This document shows positions 15,746 to 23,292 of a DNA stretch of 64,000 nucleotides, one piece after another. The stretch comes from a virus. The notes below the pieces were generated by a model. It was not told where the DNA came from. It ran no database searches and saw nothing but the letters and a program-made list of their open reading frames with translations. The translations under genes and the position numbers were made by a program. The DNA is taken from IMG/VR virus record IMGVR_UViG_3300033571_026375, positions 1 to 64,000 of that record, one strand, 5' to 3'. Within the stretch, counting starts at the first letter, position 1. The number at the start of each line of letters is the position of its first letter.

Positions 15746-17398
15746 ATGACAAGTAAAAAGTATTATTGGCTAAATTCTCATAGTCGCATATTTTTAGAGA
15801 GAGGATACCTAAAAGAAGGCATAACTCCAGAAGTTAGAATACGCCAAATAGCAGAAACCGCTCAGGCTATTCTAAATATAGATGGTTTTGCAGACAAGTT
15901 TGAGGACTATATGGCTAGAGGATTCTATTCCTTAGCCACGCCTGTCTGGACAAACTTTGGTAACGATAGAGGTTTGCCGGTGTCCTGCTTTAATTCTTAT
16001 ATTCCTGATACAATGGACGATATTTTAAATAAAGTCGCTGAGGTCGGAATGATGAGCAAGCTAGGGGGTGGTACTAGCGGTTACTTTGGTGACCTTAGAC
16101 CCCGTGGTGCAAAAATAAGTGTTGGTGGAGAAAGTAGCGGCCCTGTCCACTTTATGGAGTTATTTGATAAGGTTGCAGAAGTAGTTTCTCAGGGATCGGC
16201 TAGACGAGGATCATTTGCTGCTTATTTACCAGTAGAACATCCAGACATAGAAGAATTCTTACAAATAAGATCAGAAGGACATCCTATTCAAAATATGAGT
16301 ATAGGAATTACTATATCTGACGATTGGATGAAAGATATGGTGTCTGGAGATAAAGATAAAAGAAAAATTTGGGCAAAAATTATTCAAAAAAGATTTCAGA
16401 CTGGTTATCCGTATTTGATGTTTAGTGACAATGTGAATAATAACGCCCCTCAAGCATATAAAGACAAACGATTAAAAATAAGAAGTAGTAATTTATGTAG
16501 TGAAATAGAACTTTACTCTGATAAGGATAATAGTTTTGTTTGTGTATTATCCTCTTTAAATTTATTACATTGGAACGAGATCAAGGAAACAGATGCTATA
16601 GAAATATTAATTTATTTCCTAGACACTGTTAATGAAGAATTTATTCGTAAAACTAGTAATAGTAAATTTATGTCGGCGGCTCATAACTTTGCCAAGAATC
16701 AACGAGCATTAGGAATGGGAGTATTAGGCTGGCATTCTTTGCTACAATCTAAAATGATATCTTTTGAATCTATGATGGCTAAAAGTTTAAATGTAGAGAT
16801 ATGGAAAACAATAAGATCACGAGCAGATAAGGCTTCTATAGAATTAGCTAAACTGTTTGGAGAACCAGAATTATTAAAAGGATATAATCGTCGTAATGTT
16901 ACAACGCTTGCAGTAGCACCAACCACTAGTAGCTCATTTATACTTGGCCAGGTTAGTCCTAGCATAGAGCCTCTGAATAGTAATTATTTTGTTAAGAAAT
17001 TAGCTAAAGGCAGTTTCACATATAAAAACCCTTATCTAAAAAAGATACTGAAAGATAAAAATCATGATACTGAACAGGTATGGAAAGATATCTTGGTTCG
17101 TGGAGGAAGTGTACAGCATTTGGAATGTCTAACACAGGAAGAAAAGGATATTTTCAAAACATTTGGAGAAATAAGTCAAAAAGAAATTGTCATTCAGAAT
17201 ATCCAGCGACAAAAATATATCGACCAAGCGGTGTCTTTGAATCTTATGATACCTCCTAATTGTGCAGCTAAAGACGTGAGTGACTTATTGATATATGGCT
17301 GGGAAAATGGCATAAAGACTTTTTATTACCAAAGAAGCTCAAACCCCGCTCAAGAGTTGGCTCGTAGTATTTTAACATGTAGTAGTTGTGAATCTTAA
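15746..17398 (+). CDS. nrdA: Ribonucleoside-diphosphate reductase, class I large (alpha) subunit
   Basis: This 550-residue protein has the active-site set of class I enzymes: Cys81 (E. coli C225), Asn249, Cys251 and Glu253 in N-L-C-S-E (N437/C439/E441), and Cys266 (C462). The radical-transfer Tyr pair is in K-T-F-Y-Y near residue 528. The C-terminus ends with C545-S-S-C548, the redox pair that re-reduces the active site through thioredoxin or glutaredoxin. It is shorter than cellular NrdA (about 750) because the N-terminal ATP cone is absent, as is common in phage enzymes; it is thus probably insensitive to dATP inhibition at that site. AAGGGAAAG precedes the start. Confidence 0.93.
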   Translation: MTSKKYYWLNSHSRIFLERGYLKEGITPEVRIRQIAETAQAILNIDGFADKFEDYMARGFYSLATPVWTNFGNDRGLPVSCFNSYIPDTMDDILNKVAEVGMMSKLGGGTSGYFGDLRPRGAKISVGGESSGPVHFMELFDKVAEVVSQGSARRGSFAAYLPVEHPDIEEFLQIRSEGHPIQNMSIGITISDDWMKDMVSGDKDKRKIWAKIIQKRFQTGYPYLMFSDNVNNNAPQAYKDKRLKIRSSNLCSEIELYSDKDNSFVCVLSSLNLLHWNEIKETDAIEILIYFLDTVNEEFIRKTSNSKFMSAAHNFAKNQRALGMGVLGWHSLLQSKMISFESMMAKSLNVEIWKTIRSRADKASIELAKLFGEPELLKGYNRRNVTTLAVAPTTSSSFILGQVSPSIEPLNSNYFVKKLAKGSFTYKNPYLKKILKDKNHDTEQVWKDILVRGGSVQHLECLTQEEKDIFKTFGEISQKEIVIQNIQRQKYIDQAVSLNLMIPPNCAAKDVSDLLIYGWENGIKTFYYQRSSNPAQELARSILTCSSCES

Positions 17399-17414
17399 TA
17401 AGGAAATATAATAT

Positions 17415-17780
17415 ATGGGAAATGTTTTTCAAGATCAGACAAAATTTATGGTTGCTTGTGATCAAACAGTTTGTGAATGGAATGAATCTCAATTAAATAT
17501 GTATCATAATCTAATTAAGGAAGAAGCTCAAGAACTCCAAGAAGCTTTTGACAATAATGATAGAATAGAAATTCTAGATGCTCTTATAGATATTTTGGTT
17601 GTTACCGCAGGTGCTATTAATAGTATGGGAGCTGATGGAGAAGCCGCATGGGATGAGGTTATGAGAACAAACTTTGCAAAAATTGATTCAGAAACTGGTA
17701 AGGTTAAAAAACGAGCAGATGGAAAAGTTTTAAAGCCAGATAATTGGGAATCTCCAAATCTGAAACCCTATGTTATATAG
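17415..17780 (+). CDS. MazG-like/all-alpha NTP pyrophosphohydrolase
   Basis: This 121-residue protein has the all-alpha NTP-PPase signature: E36-E-x-x-E40 in the first helix and E52-x-x-D55-x-x-x-D59 in the next, which bind Mg. The tail with K-x-K-K-R-A-D-G-K-V-x-K-P is characteristic of phage homologues in the PRA-PH/MazG group. Such enzymes hydrolyse nucleoside triphosphates to monophosphates. Next to ribonucleotide reductase and dCMP deaminase it probably tunes nucleotide pools or, as proposed for phage MazG, alters host signalling nucleotides. The gene is followed by a structured leader before the phoH-like gene. Confidence 0.85.
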   Translation: MGNVFQDQTKFMVACDQTVCEWNESQLNMYHNLIKEEAQELQEAFDNNDRIEILDALIDILVVTAGAINSMGADGEAAWDEVMRTNFAKIDSETGKVKKRADGKVLKPDNWESPNLKPYVI

Positions 17781-17826
17781 AGTATGGTGTATATATCAAT
17801 GTAAAATTGGTATACATAACTCTATA
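17776..17826 (+). promoter_or_regulatory. Long imperfect RNA hairpin in the leader of the PhoH-like gene
   Basis: TATAGAGT (17776-17783) pairs with ACTCTATA (17819-17826), TGTATA (17788-17793) with TATACA (17811-17816), and CAAT (17797-17800) with ATTG (17806-17809) around the loop GTAAA. Small internal loops separate the three stems. It fills almost the whole 61-base gap between the MazG-like and PhoH-like genes and stops 4 bases before the AAGGG ribosome binding site (17831-17835). There is no U-tract, so a processing site or translational regulator is more likely than a terminator. Confidence 0.5.
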
Positions 17827-17841
17827 GGTAAAGGGTAACAA

Positions 17842-18561
17842 TTGAGAAAAAATAATAAGAAGAAGAAGGTTATAGATGCTACAAAAGAATTACAAGTTCC
17901 TCAATTATACAGAAATCAATTAAAACCCAGGAGTGAAAATCAAAAAGAGTATATCAGAACAGTAGCCGAAAACACCATAACATTTTGTCAAGGTGTTGCA
18001 GGATCAGGGAAGAGTCATATAGCTATAGGCATGGCACTAGAATACTTATTGGATAATAAAGTTAAGAAAATTATTATCACTAGACCAGTAGTAGAGTCGG
18101 GTGAAAAAATTGGATATTTACCAGGAACAGCAGAAGAAAAATTACACCCTTACTTATTACCATTATTAGATGAAATTAATCATTTTATCTCTATGGCTGA
18201 GTATACATCATTGAAGACTAATAATAGAGTTGAAATTGTACCATTAGGCTTAATGAGAGGTCGTAATTTCCATAATGCTTTTATAGTCGCGGACGAATGT
18301 CAAAACGCTTCATACGATCAATTAAAAATGCTATTAACTAGAATAGGTAATCATAGTAAAATGATTTTAACTGGAGATACTAGTCAATCTGATCTACATA
18401 GACATATGCAGGGAGGATTTTATAATATGATTGATGCTCTTCATGGAGTTGAAGGCATAGGCTTGGCTGTACTGAATAATAGCGATATTGTTAGAAATCC
18501 AATTATAGGCAAAATTATAAATAGATTAGATTCTTACGAAAATGAAAGCAGAACACACTAG
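17842..18561 (+). CDS. phoH: PhoH-family ATPase
   Basis: This 239-residue P-loop protein has Walker A G-V-A-G-S-G-K-S (51-58), I-I-T-R-P-V-V-E-S-G-E-K-I-G-Y-L-P-G (about 79-96), Walker B-like F-I-V-A-D-E-C-Q-N (about 148-156), and the L-T-G-D-T-S-Q-S-D-L motif (about 173-182), all diagnostic of PhoH. The basic N-terminus (K-rich, residues 2-9) may bind nucleic acid. The start is TTG at 17842, 6 bases after AAGGG (17831-17835); no in-frame ATG fits before the first conserved block. PhoH genes are frequent in environmental phages, but their function there is unsettled (RNA or DNA helicase-like ATPase). It overlaps the HNH gene by 20 bases. Confidence 0.9.
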   Translation: MRKNNKKKKVIDATKELQVPQLYRNQLKPRSENQKEYIRTVAENTITFCQGVAGSGKSHIAIGMALEYLLDNKVKKIIITRPVVESGEKIGYLPGTAEEKLHPYLLPLLDEINHFISMAEYTSLKTNNRVEIVPLGLMRGRNFHNAFIVADECQNASYDQLKMLLTRIGNHSKMILTGDTSQSDLHRHMQGGFYNMIDALHGVEGIGLAVLNNSDIVRNPIIGKIINRLDSYENESRTH

Positions 18562-19102
18562 ATGCTTAGTGCTCAACGGGGACTATTCTCCATTGGGTAT
18601 TATAGATTGGAAGAAAGCTATTACTTTAACATTTAAAGATAATAGTATTTCTAAAAATATAGAAGTTTTAAATTTTTATGAGAATGATTTTATTCAAGGC
18701 ATTAATAATAAAAAAATATTAATTCCTTCTGTGATTAAAACAATAAAATATTTTAAATTAAATCAAAAAGTTAATTTCTCTAGAAATAATTTATTTATTA
18801 GAGATAACTATACGTGCCAATACTGTGCTCGTAAACTATATCTGAATGAATTAACATATGATCATGTTATACCTAAATCACAATGGTTGAATCAAACTAC
18901 GCCCACGTGCTGGACCAACATAGTCACATCTTGTAGAAAATGTAATGCTATAAAGGGAAATAAAACTCCGTCGCAAGCCCGCATGAAATTAATGAATCAG
19001 CCACATATTCCTAGAAGATCATCTAAGTACTTGCCTCTGCACCGACAAGTGATTAATATAAACAACAGCGTTCCTAAGGATTGGTTAGTATATCTCGGAT
19101 AA
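18542..19102 (+). CDS. HNH endonuclease
   Basis: This 186-residue protein has a C-terminal-half HNH domain: C-Q-Y-C and C-R-K-C zinc knuckles (about 97-100 and 138-141) bracket the L-T-Y-D-H-V-I-P-K-S core (about 107-116) with the catalytic His and a later Asn in C-W-T-N. The N-terminal 85 residues (C-L-V-L-N-x-D-Y-x-P-L) resemble the start of McrA-like phage HNH nucleases, a stand-alone group common in cyanophage and other environmental phage genomes. It could act in DNA packaging, in recombination or as a homing-type nuclease. It overlaps phoH by 20 bases and is followed 3 bases later by the next gene. Confidence 0.85.
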   Translation: MKAEHTRCLVLNGDYSPLGIIDWKKAITLTFKDNSISKNIEVLNFYENDFIQGINNKKILIPSVIKTIKYFKLNQKVNFSRNNLFIRDNYTCQYCARKLYLNELTYDHVIPKSQWLNQTTPTCWTNIVTSCRKCNAIKGNKTPSQARMKLMNQPHIPRRSSKYLPLHRQVININNSVPKDWLVYLG

Positions 19103-19105
19103 CTT

Positions 19106-19453
19106 ATGCCAACATATTCATATATATGTACAAAATGCAATAATCATTTTGAGCTTTTTTTCTCTATTAGAGACTATGATAGTAGTCCGAGATGTCCACA
19201 ATGTAATACTTCCAAAACTTGTCGTAATTATATTGATGATGTTTCAACTATAAATGCTTCGATAAAGAAGAATGATTCGGAACTTAGTACTTTGGGAGAT
19301 CTAGCAAATAGAAATAGAGATAAGCTATCAGAAGATCAAAAACAAGCATTGCACCAAAAACACAATTCTTACAAGGCAGAAGAATCTACAAAAGAACTGC
19401 CTAAAGGTATGTCTCGTATGAAAAAACCGCAATATAAACCCAGATGGAGATAA
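19106..19453 (+). CDS. FmdB-family zinc-ribbon protein
   Basis: This 115-residue protein starts M-P-T-Y-S-Y-I-C-T-K-C, then H-F-E-L-F-F-S-I-R-D, then C-P-Q-C, the exact layout of the FmdB/CxxC_CxxC_SSSS zinc ribbon (residues 1-45). The rest is polar, helical and basic, ending in a K-P-Q-Y-K-P-R-W-R tail. The family is proposed to be regulatory in bacteria, without firm biochemical evidence. In phages it often sits among replication genes, as here, suggesting nucleic-acid or protein binding. It lies 3 bases after the HNH gene and 4 before the next. Confidence 0.8.
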   Translation: MPTYSYICTKCNNHFELFFSIRDYDSSPRCPQCNTSKTCRNYIDDVSTINASIKKNDSELSTLGDLANRNRDKLSEDQKQALHQKHNSYKAEESTKELPKGMSRMKKPQYKPRWR

Positions 19454-19457
19454 TTGT

Positions 19458-19844
19458 ATGTCAATTTTTAATCCAAGCAATATTTTTACTCAAAATACAA
19501 ACTCTCACGAAGAACAAGCAGAATTTTATGTACCAGCTGGACACGAAGACTATACGGAAAATTCTCTAACCAAAAGCTATGAAGACAACGACTATGTATG
19601 TGCAAAAAAAATTGTCAGAAATAATGGCACAGCTAAATATATGATTAAAATAGATAGAGCGTCCAAGTTTTTTAATCCTTTTTCTATCTATGATTCAGAG
19701 AATGTCACGACTTTCTTAGAAAGCGTATGTAGGTCTGATAAAAAATTCAAAGAAGTAAATGAAAAATCTTTTATGCTTTATGTCAAATTTTTAGCCAGTA
19801 AAAACATGGCTTTGCTAAATAATTCCGAAAGAGAGGACTTCTAA
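19458..19844 (+). CDS. Conserved-looking protein of unknown function
   Basis: This 128-residue acidic and polar soluble protein has a mixed strand and helix pattern. Residues 40-75 read as a small beta-meander (Y-V-C-A-K-K-I-V-R-N-N-G-T-A-K-Y-M) followed by a helical C-terminus. It has no signal peptide, membrane segment or enzyme motif. The start at 19458 has GGAG at 19446-19449. It belongs to the tightly packed row before the recombinase gene, so a replication or recombination accessory role is possible. I do not recognise it. Confidence 0.6.
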   Translation: MSIFNPSNIFTQNTNSHEEQAEFYVPAGHEDYTENSLTKSYEDNDYVCAKKIVRNNGTAKYMIKIDRASKFFNPFSIYDSENVTTFLESVCRSDKKFKEVNEKSFMLYVKFLASKNMALLNNSEREDF

Positions 19845-19845
19845 T

Positions 19846-20172
19846 ATGTCTAAAAAATTAAATAATATTCAAAAATATGCCGTGATGTGGCTTAATTTTC
19901 AATCCTTGTCTGCTGAGAACATAAGTAAAGAAACAAAATTACCATTAGAGCAGGTGGTTAATCTTATACAAGAGCATACTGAGTCTAATATAAAAAAGGA
20001 ATCTCATGGTCCTGTCAATTCTCACATGAAACAAATGATGATTACTGAGAGCACAGCAAAAAGACAAAAAGTAGCTATTATGACCAAAGAAGCATCTCAA
20101 ATTAGTGATGAGCATAAGAAAAAGCATACTCCTGTTTCTACCGATAAGCCATATATTTTTAAGCAGCCATAA
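19846..20172 (+). CDS. Small protein with N-terminal HTH-like helices, unknown
   Basis: This 108-residue protein has two or three helices in residues 4-45, ending in S-A-E-N-I-S-K-E-T-K-L-P-L-E-Q-V, which resembles a helix-turn-helix (I-A-x-x-x-x-L-x-x-x-x-V). The remainder is Lys- and His-rich, polar and probably flexible. It could be a small DNA-binding regulator or replication accessory; the evidence is only the helix pattern. It starts 1 base after the previous stop and is followed by a 14-base gap. Confidence 0.55.
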   Translation: MSKKLNNIQKYAVMWLNFQSLSAENISKETKLPLEQVVNLIQEHTESNIKKESHGPVNSHMKQMMITESTAKRQKVAIMTKEASQISDEHKKKHTPVSTDKPYIFKQP

Positions 20173-20186
20173 GGATATAACGAACT

Positions 20187-20588
20187 ATGCATATTGACAT
20201 CAAGAGTATTCTCGATGATGAAGAACAAAAATTTTTGGATAAGATTCAAACTAAATATCAAGATCATATAAGTAAAATATATGAAGACAATATAGACAAA
20301 TTAAATACAGATATTAATAAGAATAACTCATCCGAACCCTATAATGTGGCAGAACCCAGCAGACATATAACAGATTATCAGAGGGAAATATTAATTAGAA
20401 CACTGGCTGAGATTTCCACAATAGACGATAATGGAAGATTAAAAGACATAGACGTATGCTTTGAAAACTTGTATCATATACCAGTGCCTCCTGATACAGA
20501 CTATAGACCTTTATTAGATCAATTCTTGTCTGTTTTTGAAAAAGATATAGGCCAGTGCGCAAAGAAAATTACCGAGAGTAATCAATAG
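20187..20588 (+). CDS. Helical protein of unknown function
   Basis: This 133-residue acidic protein is predicted mainly helical. Residues 1-45 form a charged helix with heptad-like spacing (I-K-S-I-L-D-D-E-E-Q-K-F-L-D-K-I), possibly a coiled coil. A second helical part (62-130) contains a P-V-P-P-D-T-D-Y motif. There is AAGGA before the start. No family is recognised. Its place 5 bases before another unknown gene and close to uvsX suggests a role in DNA metabolism. Confidence 0.55.
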   Translation: MHIDIKSILDDEEQKFLDKIQTKYQDHISKIYEDNIDKLNTDINKNNSSEPYNVAEPSRHITDYQREILIRTLAEISTIDDNGRLKDIDVCFENLYHIPVPPDTDYRPLLDQFLSVFEKDIGQCAKKITESNQ

Positions 20589-20593
20589 ATATA

Positions 20594-21022
20594 ATGAAAT
20601 ACATATCTCGATACTCTAATAATAAAGAGGTATCAGCAGCACAATATATTACAGAAATTATATGTGAACAAAAAGCTAAAAAAGATAAAGTAGATTTACA
20701 TTATAGATTTTGGACCAATAAAAAATGGAGTCTATTTTACAGAAACCAGATAGGCACCGCAAATAAGCTGTTGCAAACATATAGTGCTAAAGCTATTATC
20801 AAGGCTCTGCTGAGTACAGAGGGTCAAAAAATTTTTTCTTTGCGAGCTCCTCACTTACCAGCTATGATACAAACAGCCGAGGTTCAGATTTCACAAGAGA
20901 ACCACACCCTCACTAAACAGATAGAAAGAAAAGATAGTATTGTATTCAAAGACTGTTCGAATTCGATTCATCATAAAAAAAATATTATATCTAGATTAGA
21001 GGACATAGACAATGACACTTAA
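20594..21022 (+). CDS. Basic protein of unknown function
   Basis: This 142-residue basic protein contains H-Y-R-F-W-T-N-K-K-W near residues 36-45 and a helical segment with S-A-K-A-I-I-K-A-L (65-73). The net positive charge fits nucleic-acid binding. It overlaps the UvsX start by 11 bases, so the two are probably co-translated; it may be a recombination accessory, for example a loader or anchor. That is inferred from position only. Confidence 0.55.
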   Translation: MKYISRYSNNKEVSAAQYITEIICEQKAKKDKVDLHYRFWTNKKWSLFYRNQIGTANKLLQTYSAKAIIKALLSTEGQKIFSLRAPHLPAMIQTAEVQISQENHTLTKQIERKDSIVFKDCSNSIHHKKNIISRLEDIDNDT

Positions 21023-22031
21023 AGAGGATGTTAAGAAAAATTTTGGTTCGGATATTATGCTATCTGCTACTTCGATAGTTGATAGAGAATTAATAACCAT
21101 CCCAGTCAGTCCTGCACTAGATATAGTACTCAATGGGGGCATACCAGAAGGTAGTTTTGTTATTTTTACTGGACAACCAAAGTGCGGAAAAACCACTACT
21201 TCTCTCGATTTTGCCGCAACGGCTCAAAAAGAGCAGTATCGTGGGGATCTTAAAAAGGCCAGACATGTCTATTACCTGAATATAGAAGGCCGTCTTAAGA
21301 AAAGAGACTTAGAAGGTATACCCGGCTTAGATTTGGAAAGATTTGATGTAATAGGTTCTCAACAAGGTAAAATTTTACATGCAGAAGAATATCTTCAAAT
21401 AGCAGAAAGAATTATTAATGAAGAACCAGGATCTATTATCATTATCGATTCATATTCAGCATTGTGTACAGAAGCAGAAATTACTTCTGATATGGACAAA
21501 ATGCAACGAGCTGATGGTGCAAAATTATTAGCAAAGTTTTGTAGAAAAGTTGCTAATGTTATACCAGTAAATAAAAATATCGTAATAGGTATAACCCATC
21601 TAATGGGTAATCCCGGATACGGCAATGTAGAGTGGAAGGAAAAATCTGGACAGGCAATTGCATACCAAACCGACGTAAAATTAAAAGCTAAAATGTTTAC
21701 TGCTTGGCGAGCAACCGCTGATGGTCCGCAAATAGGACAAGAAATAGATTGGCAAGTACTTTGTTCGGCTCTTGGGCCACCAGGAGGAACTATCAAAAGC
21801 TACCTCAGGTACGGTTCTGGTATTGACAAGGCAATGGAACTGATTATGCTCTGTATAGATCTGGGCATAATAGCAAAGGGAGGAGCATGGTACACCGTAA
21901 CATCTGCAGAAGATAAGCCTAAATTTCAAGGCACAGAAAAATTACGTCAATTTGTGATAGATAATCCTACTGTTTATGATGCTCTTACCACAGAATTATA
22001 CCAAACAATGGGCATAAAATGCAGCAAGTAA
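21012..22031 (+). CDS. uvsX: UvsX/RecA-like recombinase
   Basis: This 339-residue RecA-fold ATPase has Walker A G-Q-P-K-C-G-K-T (54-61), Walker B S-I-I-I-I-D-S (141-147), and the I-G-I-T-H-L loop (about 195-200) in the place of the RecA Gln switch motif. Y-L-R-Y-G-S-G-I-D (about 258-266) and D-L-G-I-I-A-K-G-G-A-W-Y (about 277-288) correspond to RecA's C-terminal core block. It forms filaments on single-stranded DNA for strand exchange, recombination-dependent replication and repair. In this genome it works beside SSB, the DnaB helicase and the primase. It overlaps its neighbours on both sides (11 and 13 bases). Confidence 0.88.
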   Translation: MTLKEDVKKNFGSDIMLSATSIVDRELITIPVSPALDIVLNGGIPEGSFVIFTGQPKCGKTTTSLDFAATAQKEQYRGDLKKARHVYYLNIEGRLKKRDLEGIPGLDLERFDVIGSQQGKILHAEEYLQIAERIINEEPGSIIIIDSYSALCTEAEITSDMDKMQRADGAKLLAKFCRKVANVIPVNKNIVIGITHLMGNPGYGNVEWKEKSGQAIAYQTDVKLKAKMFTAWRATADGPQIGQEIDWQVLCSALGPPGGTIKSYLRYGSGIDKAMELIMLCIDLGIIAKGGAWYTVTSAEDKPKFQGTEKLRQFVIDNPTVYDALTTELYQTMGIKCSK

Positions 22032-22432
22032 TAGATCTTGATGGTAATATACAAAATTGGAGCTTGTCTGGAGGCATATCTCATGGTCATACTTATAATA
22101 ATAAATCAGACTTGCATTTAACCGCTAGGACCCTAGTAAAAGAATGTTATCCTACTTTGCAAATTCTCGAAGAGGTTCCGATATCAATCAGAAGATCAGA
22201 AACTTTATATCTAGATTTTTACTTACCGCTAACTAAAAAATGTATAGAAGTACACGGAGAACAACATTACAAGTTTGTGGGCTTTTTCCATGTTAACCAA
22301 ATGGGCTTTGCTAAGCATAAAAAAAGAGACGCTGAAAAAAAAGAATGGTGCGAAATCAATAATATCAGATATATAGAACTACCGTATAATGAAACTCCAG
22401 ACGAATGGAAACAAAGGCTATTGAATGAATAA
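22019..22432 (+). CDS. Small PD-(D/E)XK endonuclease (VSR/homing-type)
   Basis: This 137-residue protein has the core of a very-short-patch-repair-like nuclease: D-F-Y-L-P (Asp66), then I-E-V-H-G-E-Q-H-Y (Glu77 to His83), then a Lys/Asp-rich helix (R-D-A-E-K-K, 103-108), then I-R-Y-I-E-L-P-Y. The second acidic residue of the usual E-V-D-G is His79, an unusual change. It overlaps the recombinase stop by 13 bases, so it may be a recombination nuclease rather than a free-standing homing enzyme. A second nuclease with the same core is at 38429-39214. Confidence 0.7.
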   Translation: MQQVIDLDGNIQNWSLSGGISHGHTYNNKSDLHLTARTLVKECYPTLQILEEVPISIRRSETLYLDFYLPLTKKCIEVHGEQHYKFVGFFHVNQMGFAKHKKRDAEKKEWCEINNIRYIELPYNETPDEWKQRLLNE

Positions 22433-22916
22433 AACATCAAAAGAAGAAGTATCAGAATGGGATAAGATTCTGGATGAATATGAATCTAGTATAGGTCTGA
22501 ACAAATATATTAGTGATACTTTACCAGAAACAGAGCTAAACCAATATCTCACAATGTCACGAGATATCTTAGAAAAGTTAACCACAGAAGATTGTGGACA
22601 AATAGCATATCGGCTTGGACAATTTGCTTTTCATGTGCAGCGAACATTGAACCGAGAAATAGCTAGAATTAATTGGGCAGAAGAAACGCTCAAAGAGGTT
22701 ATAGCCGATGATATCAATAATTATAAAGGCTATGGCTATGTAGAAAAATCTTCGCAGGCTATCAAACATAATGACAGAGCATCTTCTCTAAACAAAATTA
22801 AAAAATTTGCCAAACAACGAGCAGATAGGCTCACATATTTAGCCACATCTATAAAAAATTTATCCGACATTTTGATATCAATACAAAAAAGTAAAGGGAT
22901 GAAATATAATGGATAA
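22425..22916 (+). CDS. All-helical protein of unknown function
   Basis: This 163-residue strongly helical, charged protein contains Y-R-L-G-Q-F-A-F-H-V-Q-R-T-L-N-R-E (about 62-78) and A-K-Q-R-A-D-R-L-T-Y-L (about 128-138), giving amphipathic helices with coiled-coil potential. Similar helical proteins occur beside recombination genes in large phages, but no function is established that I can name. It overlaps both neighbours by 8 bases, inside the recombinase-helicase operon. Confidence 0.6.
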   Translation: MNKTSKEEVSEWDKILDEYESSIGLNKYISDTLPETELNQYLTMSRDILEKLTTEDCGQIAYRLGQFAFHVQRTLNREIARINWAEETLKEVIADDINNYKGYGYVEKSSQAIKHNDRASSLNKIKKFAKQRADRLTYLATSIKNLSDILISIQKSKGMKYNG

Positions 22917-23292
22917 TTTAACGCCAGAACAAATTACTCAAATGATTGCGATGTTGCAGTCTATGTTGCCTCAACAAAAGGAACCAGTTTCTTCTGGTGA
23001 CCATGAATTAGAAACAATTGATGCTAGTCCTATCAAAACAAAAACCAATAGACGGACGCCCGGAAATTTTGCCAATAAATTTGACAGTATGATGGAGGCA
23101 CAACTACATAAAGCAGATACTGCAATCGATAAGGCACTATCTGTATATGGCCCAACTCCTAGATCAAGAAAATTCGAACCTGTATCCGTTAAGTGCAGGG
23201 TTTGTGGCAGAACAGAGGAAATAAATCCAAATCTTTTATCGGAAGCGAAAGAGAGATACAAGTGTAATGCTTGTGCCAGGAGTCCAGGATGA
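22909..23292 (+). CDS. Zinc-ribbon protein, unknown
   Basis: This 127-residue protein has a helical start with Gln- and Met-rich sequence (1-24), a disordered Lys/Thr-rich middle, a helix with the motif F-A-N-K-F-D-S-M-M (48-56), and a C-terminal four-Cys zinc ribbon, C-R-V-C-G-R (about 98-103) with C-N-A-C (about 120-123). It probably binds nucleic acid or bridges replication proteins. The stop overlaps the DnaB start by ATGA and the helicase ribosome binding site lies within its last codons, so the two are coupled. Confidence 0.65.
   Translation: MDNLTPEQITQMIAMLQSMLPQQKEPVSSGDHELETIDASPIKTKTNRRTPGNFANKFDSMMEAQLHKADTAIDKALSVYGPTPRSRKFEPVSVKCRVCGRTEEINPNLLSEAKERYKCNACARSPG

Noticed and set aside
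17811-17816. TATACA as a -10 box before the PhoH-like gene
   Set aside because: There is no -35-like sequence at the right distance, and the bases are explained as one arm of the leader hairpin.
21395-21929. Minus-strand frames opposite uvsX
   Set aside because: UvsX is certain from Walker motifs, and the antisense frames show no family pattern.
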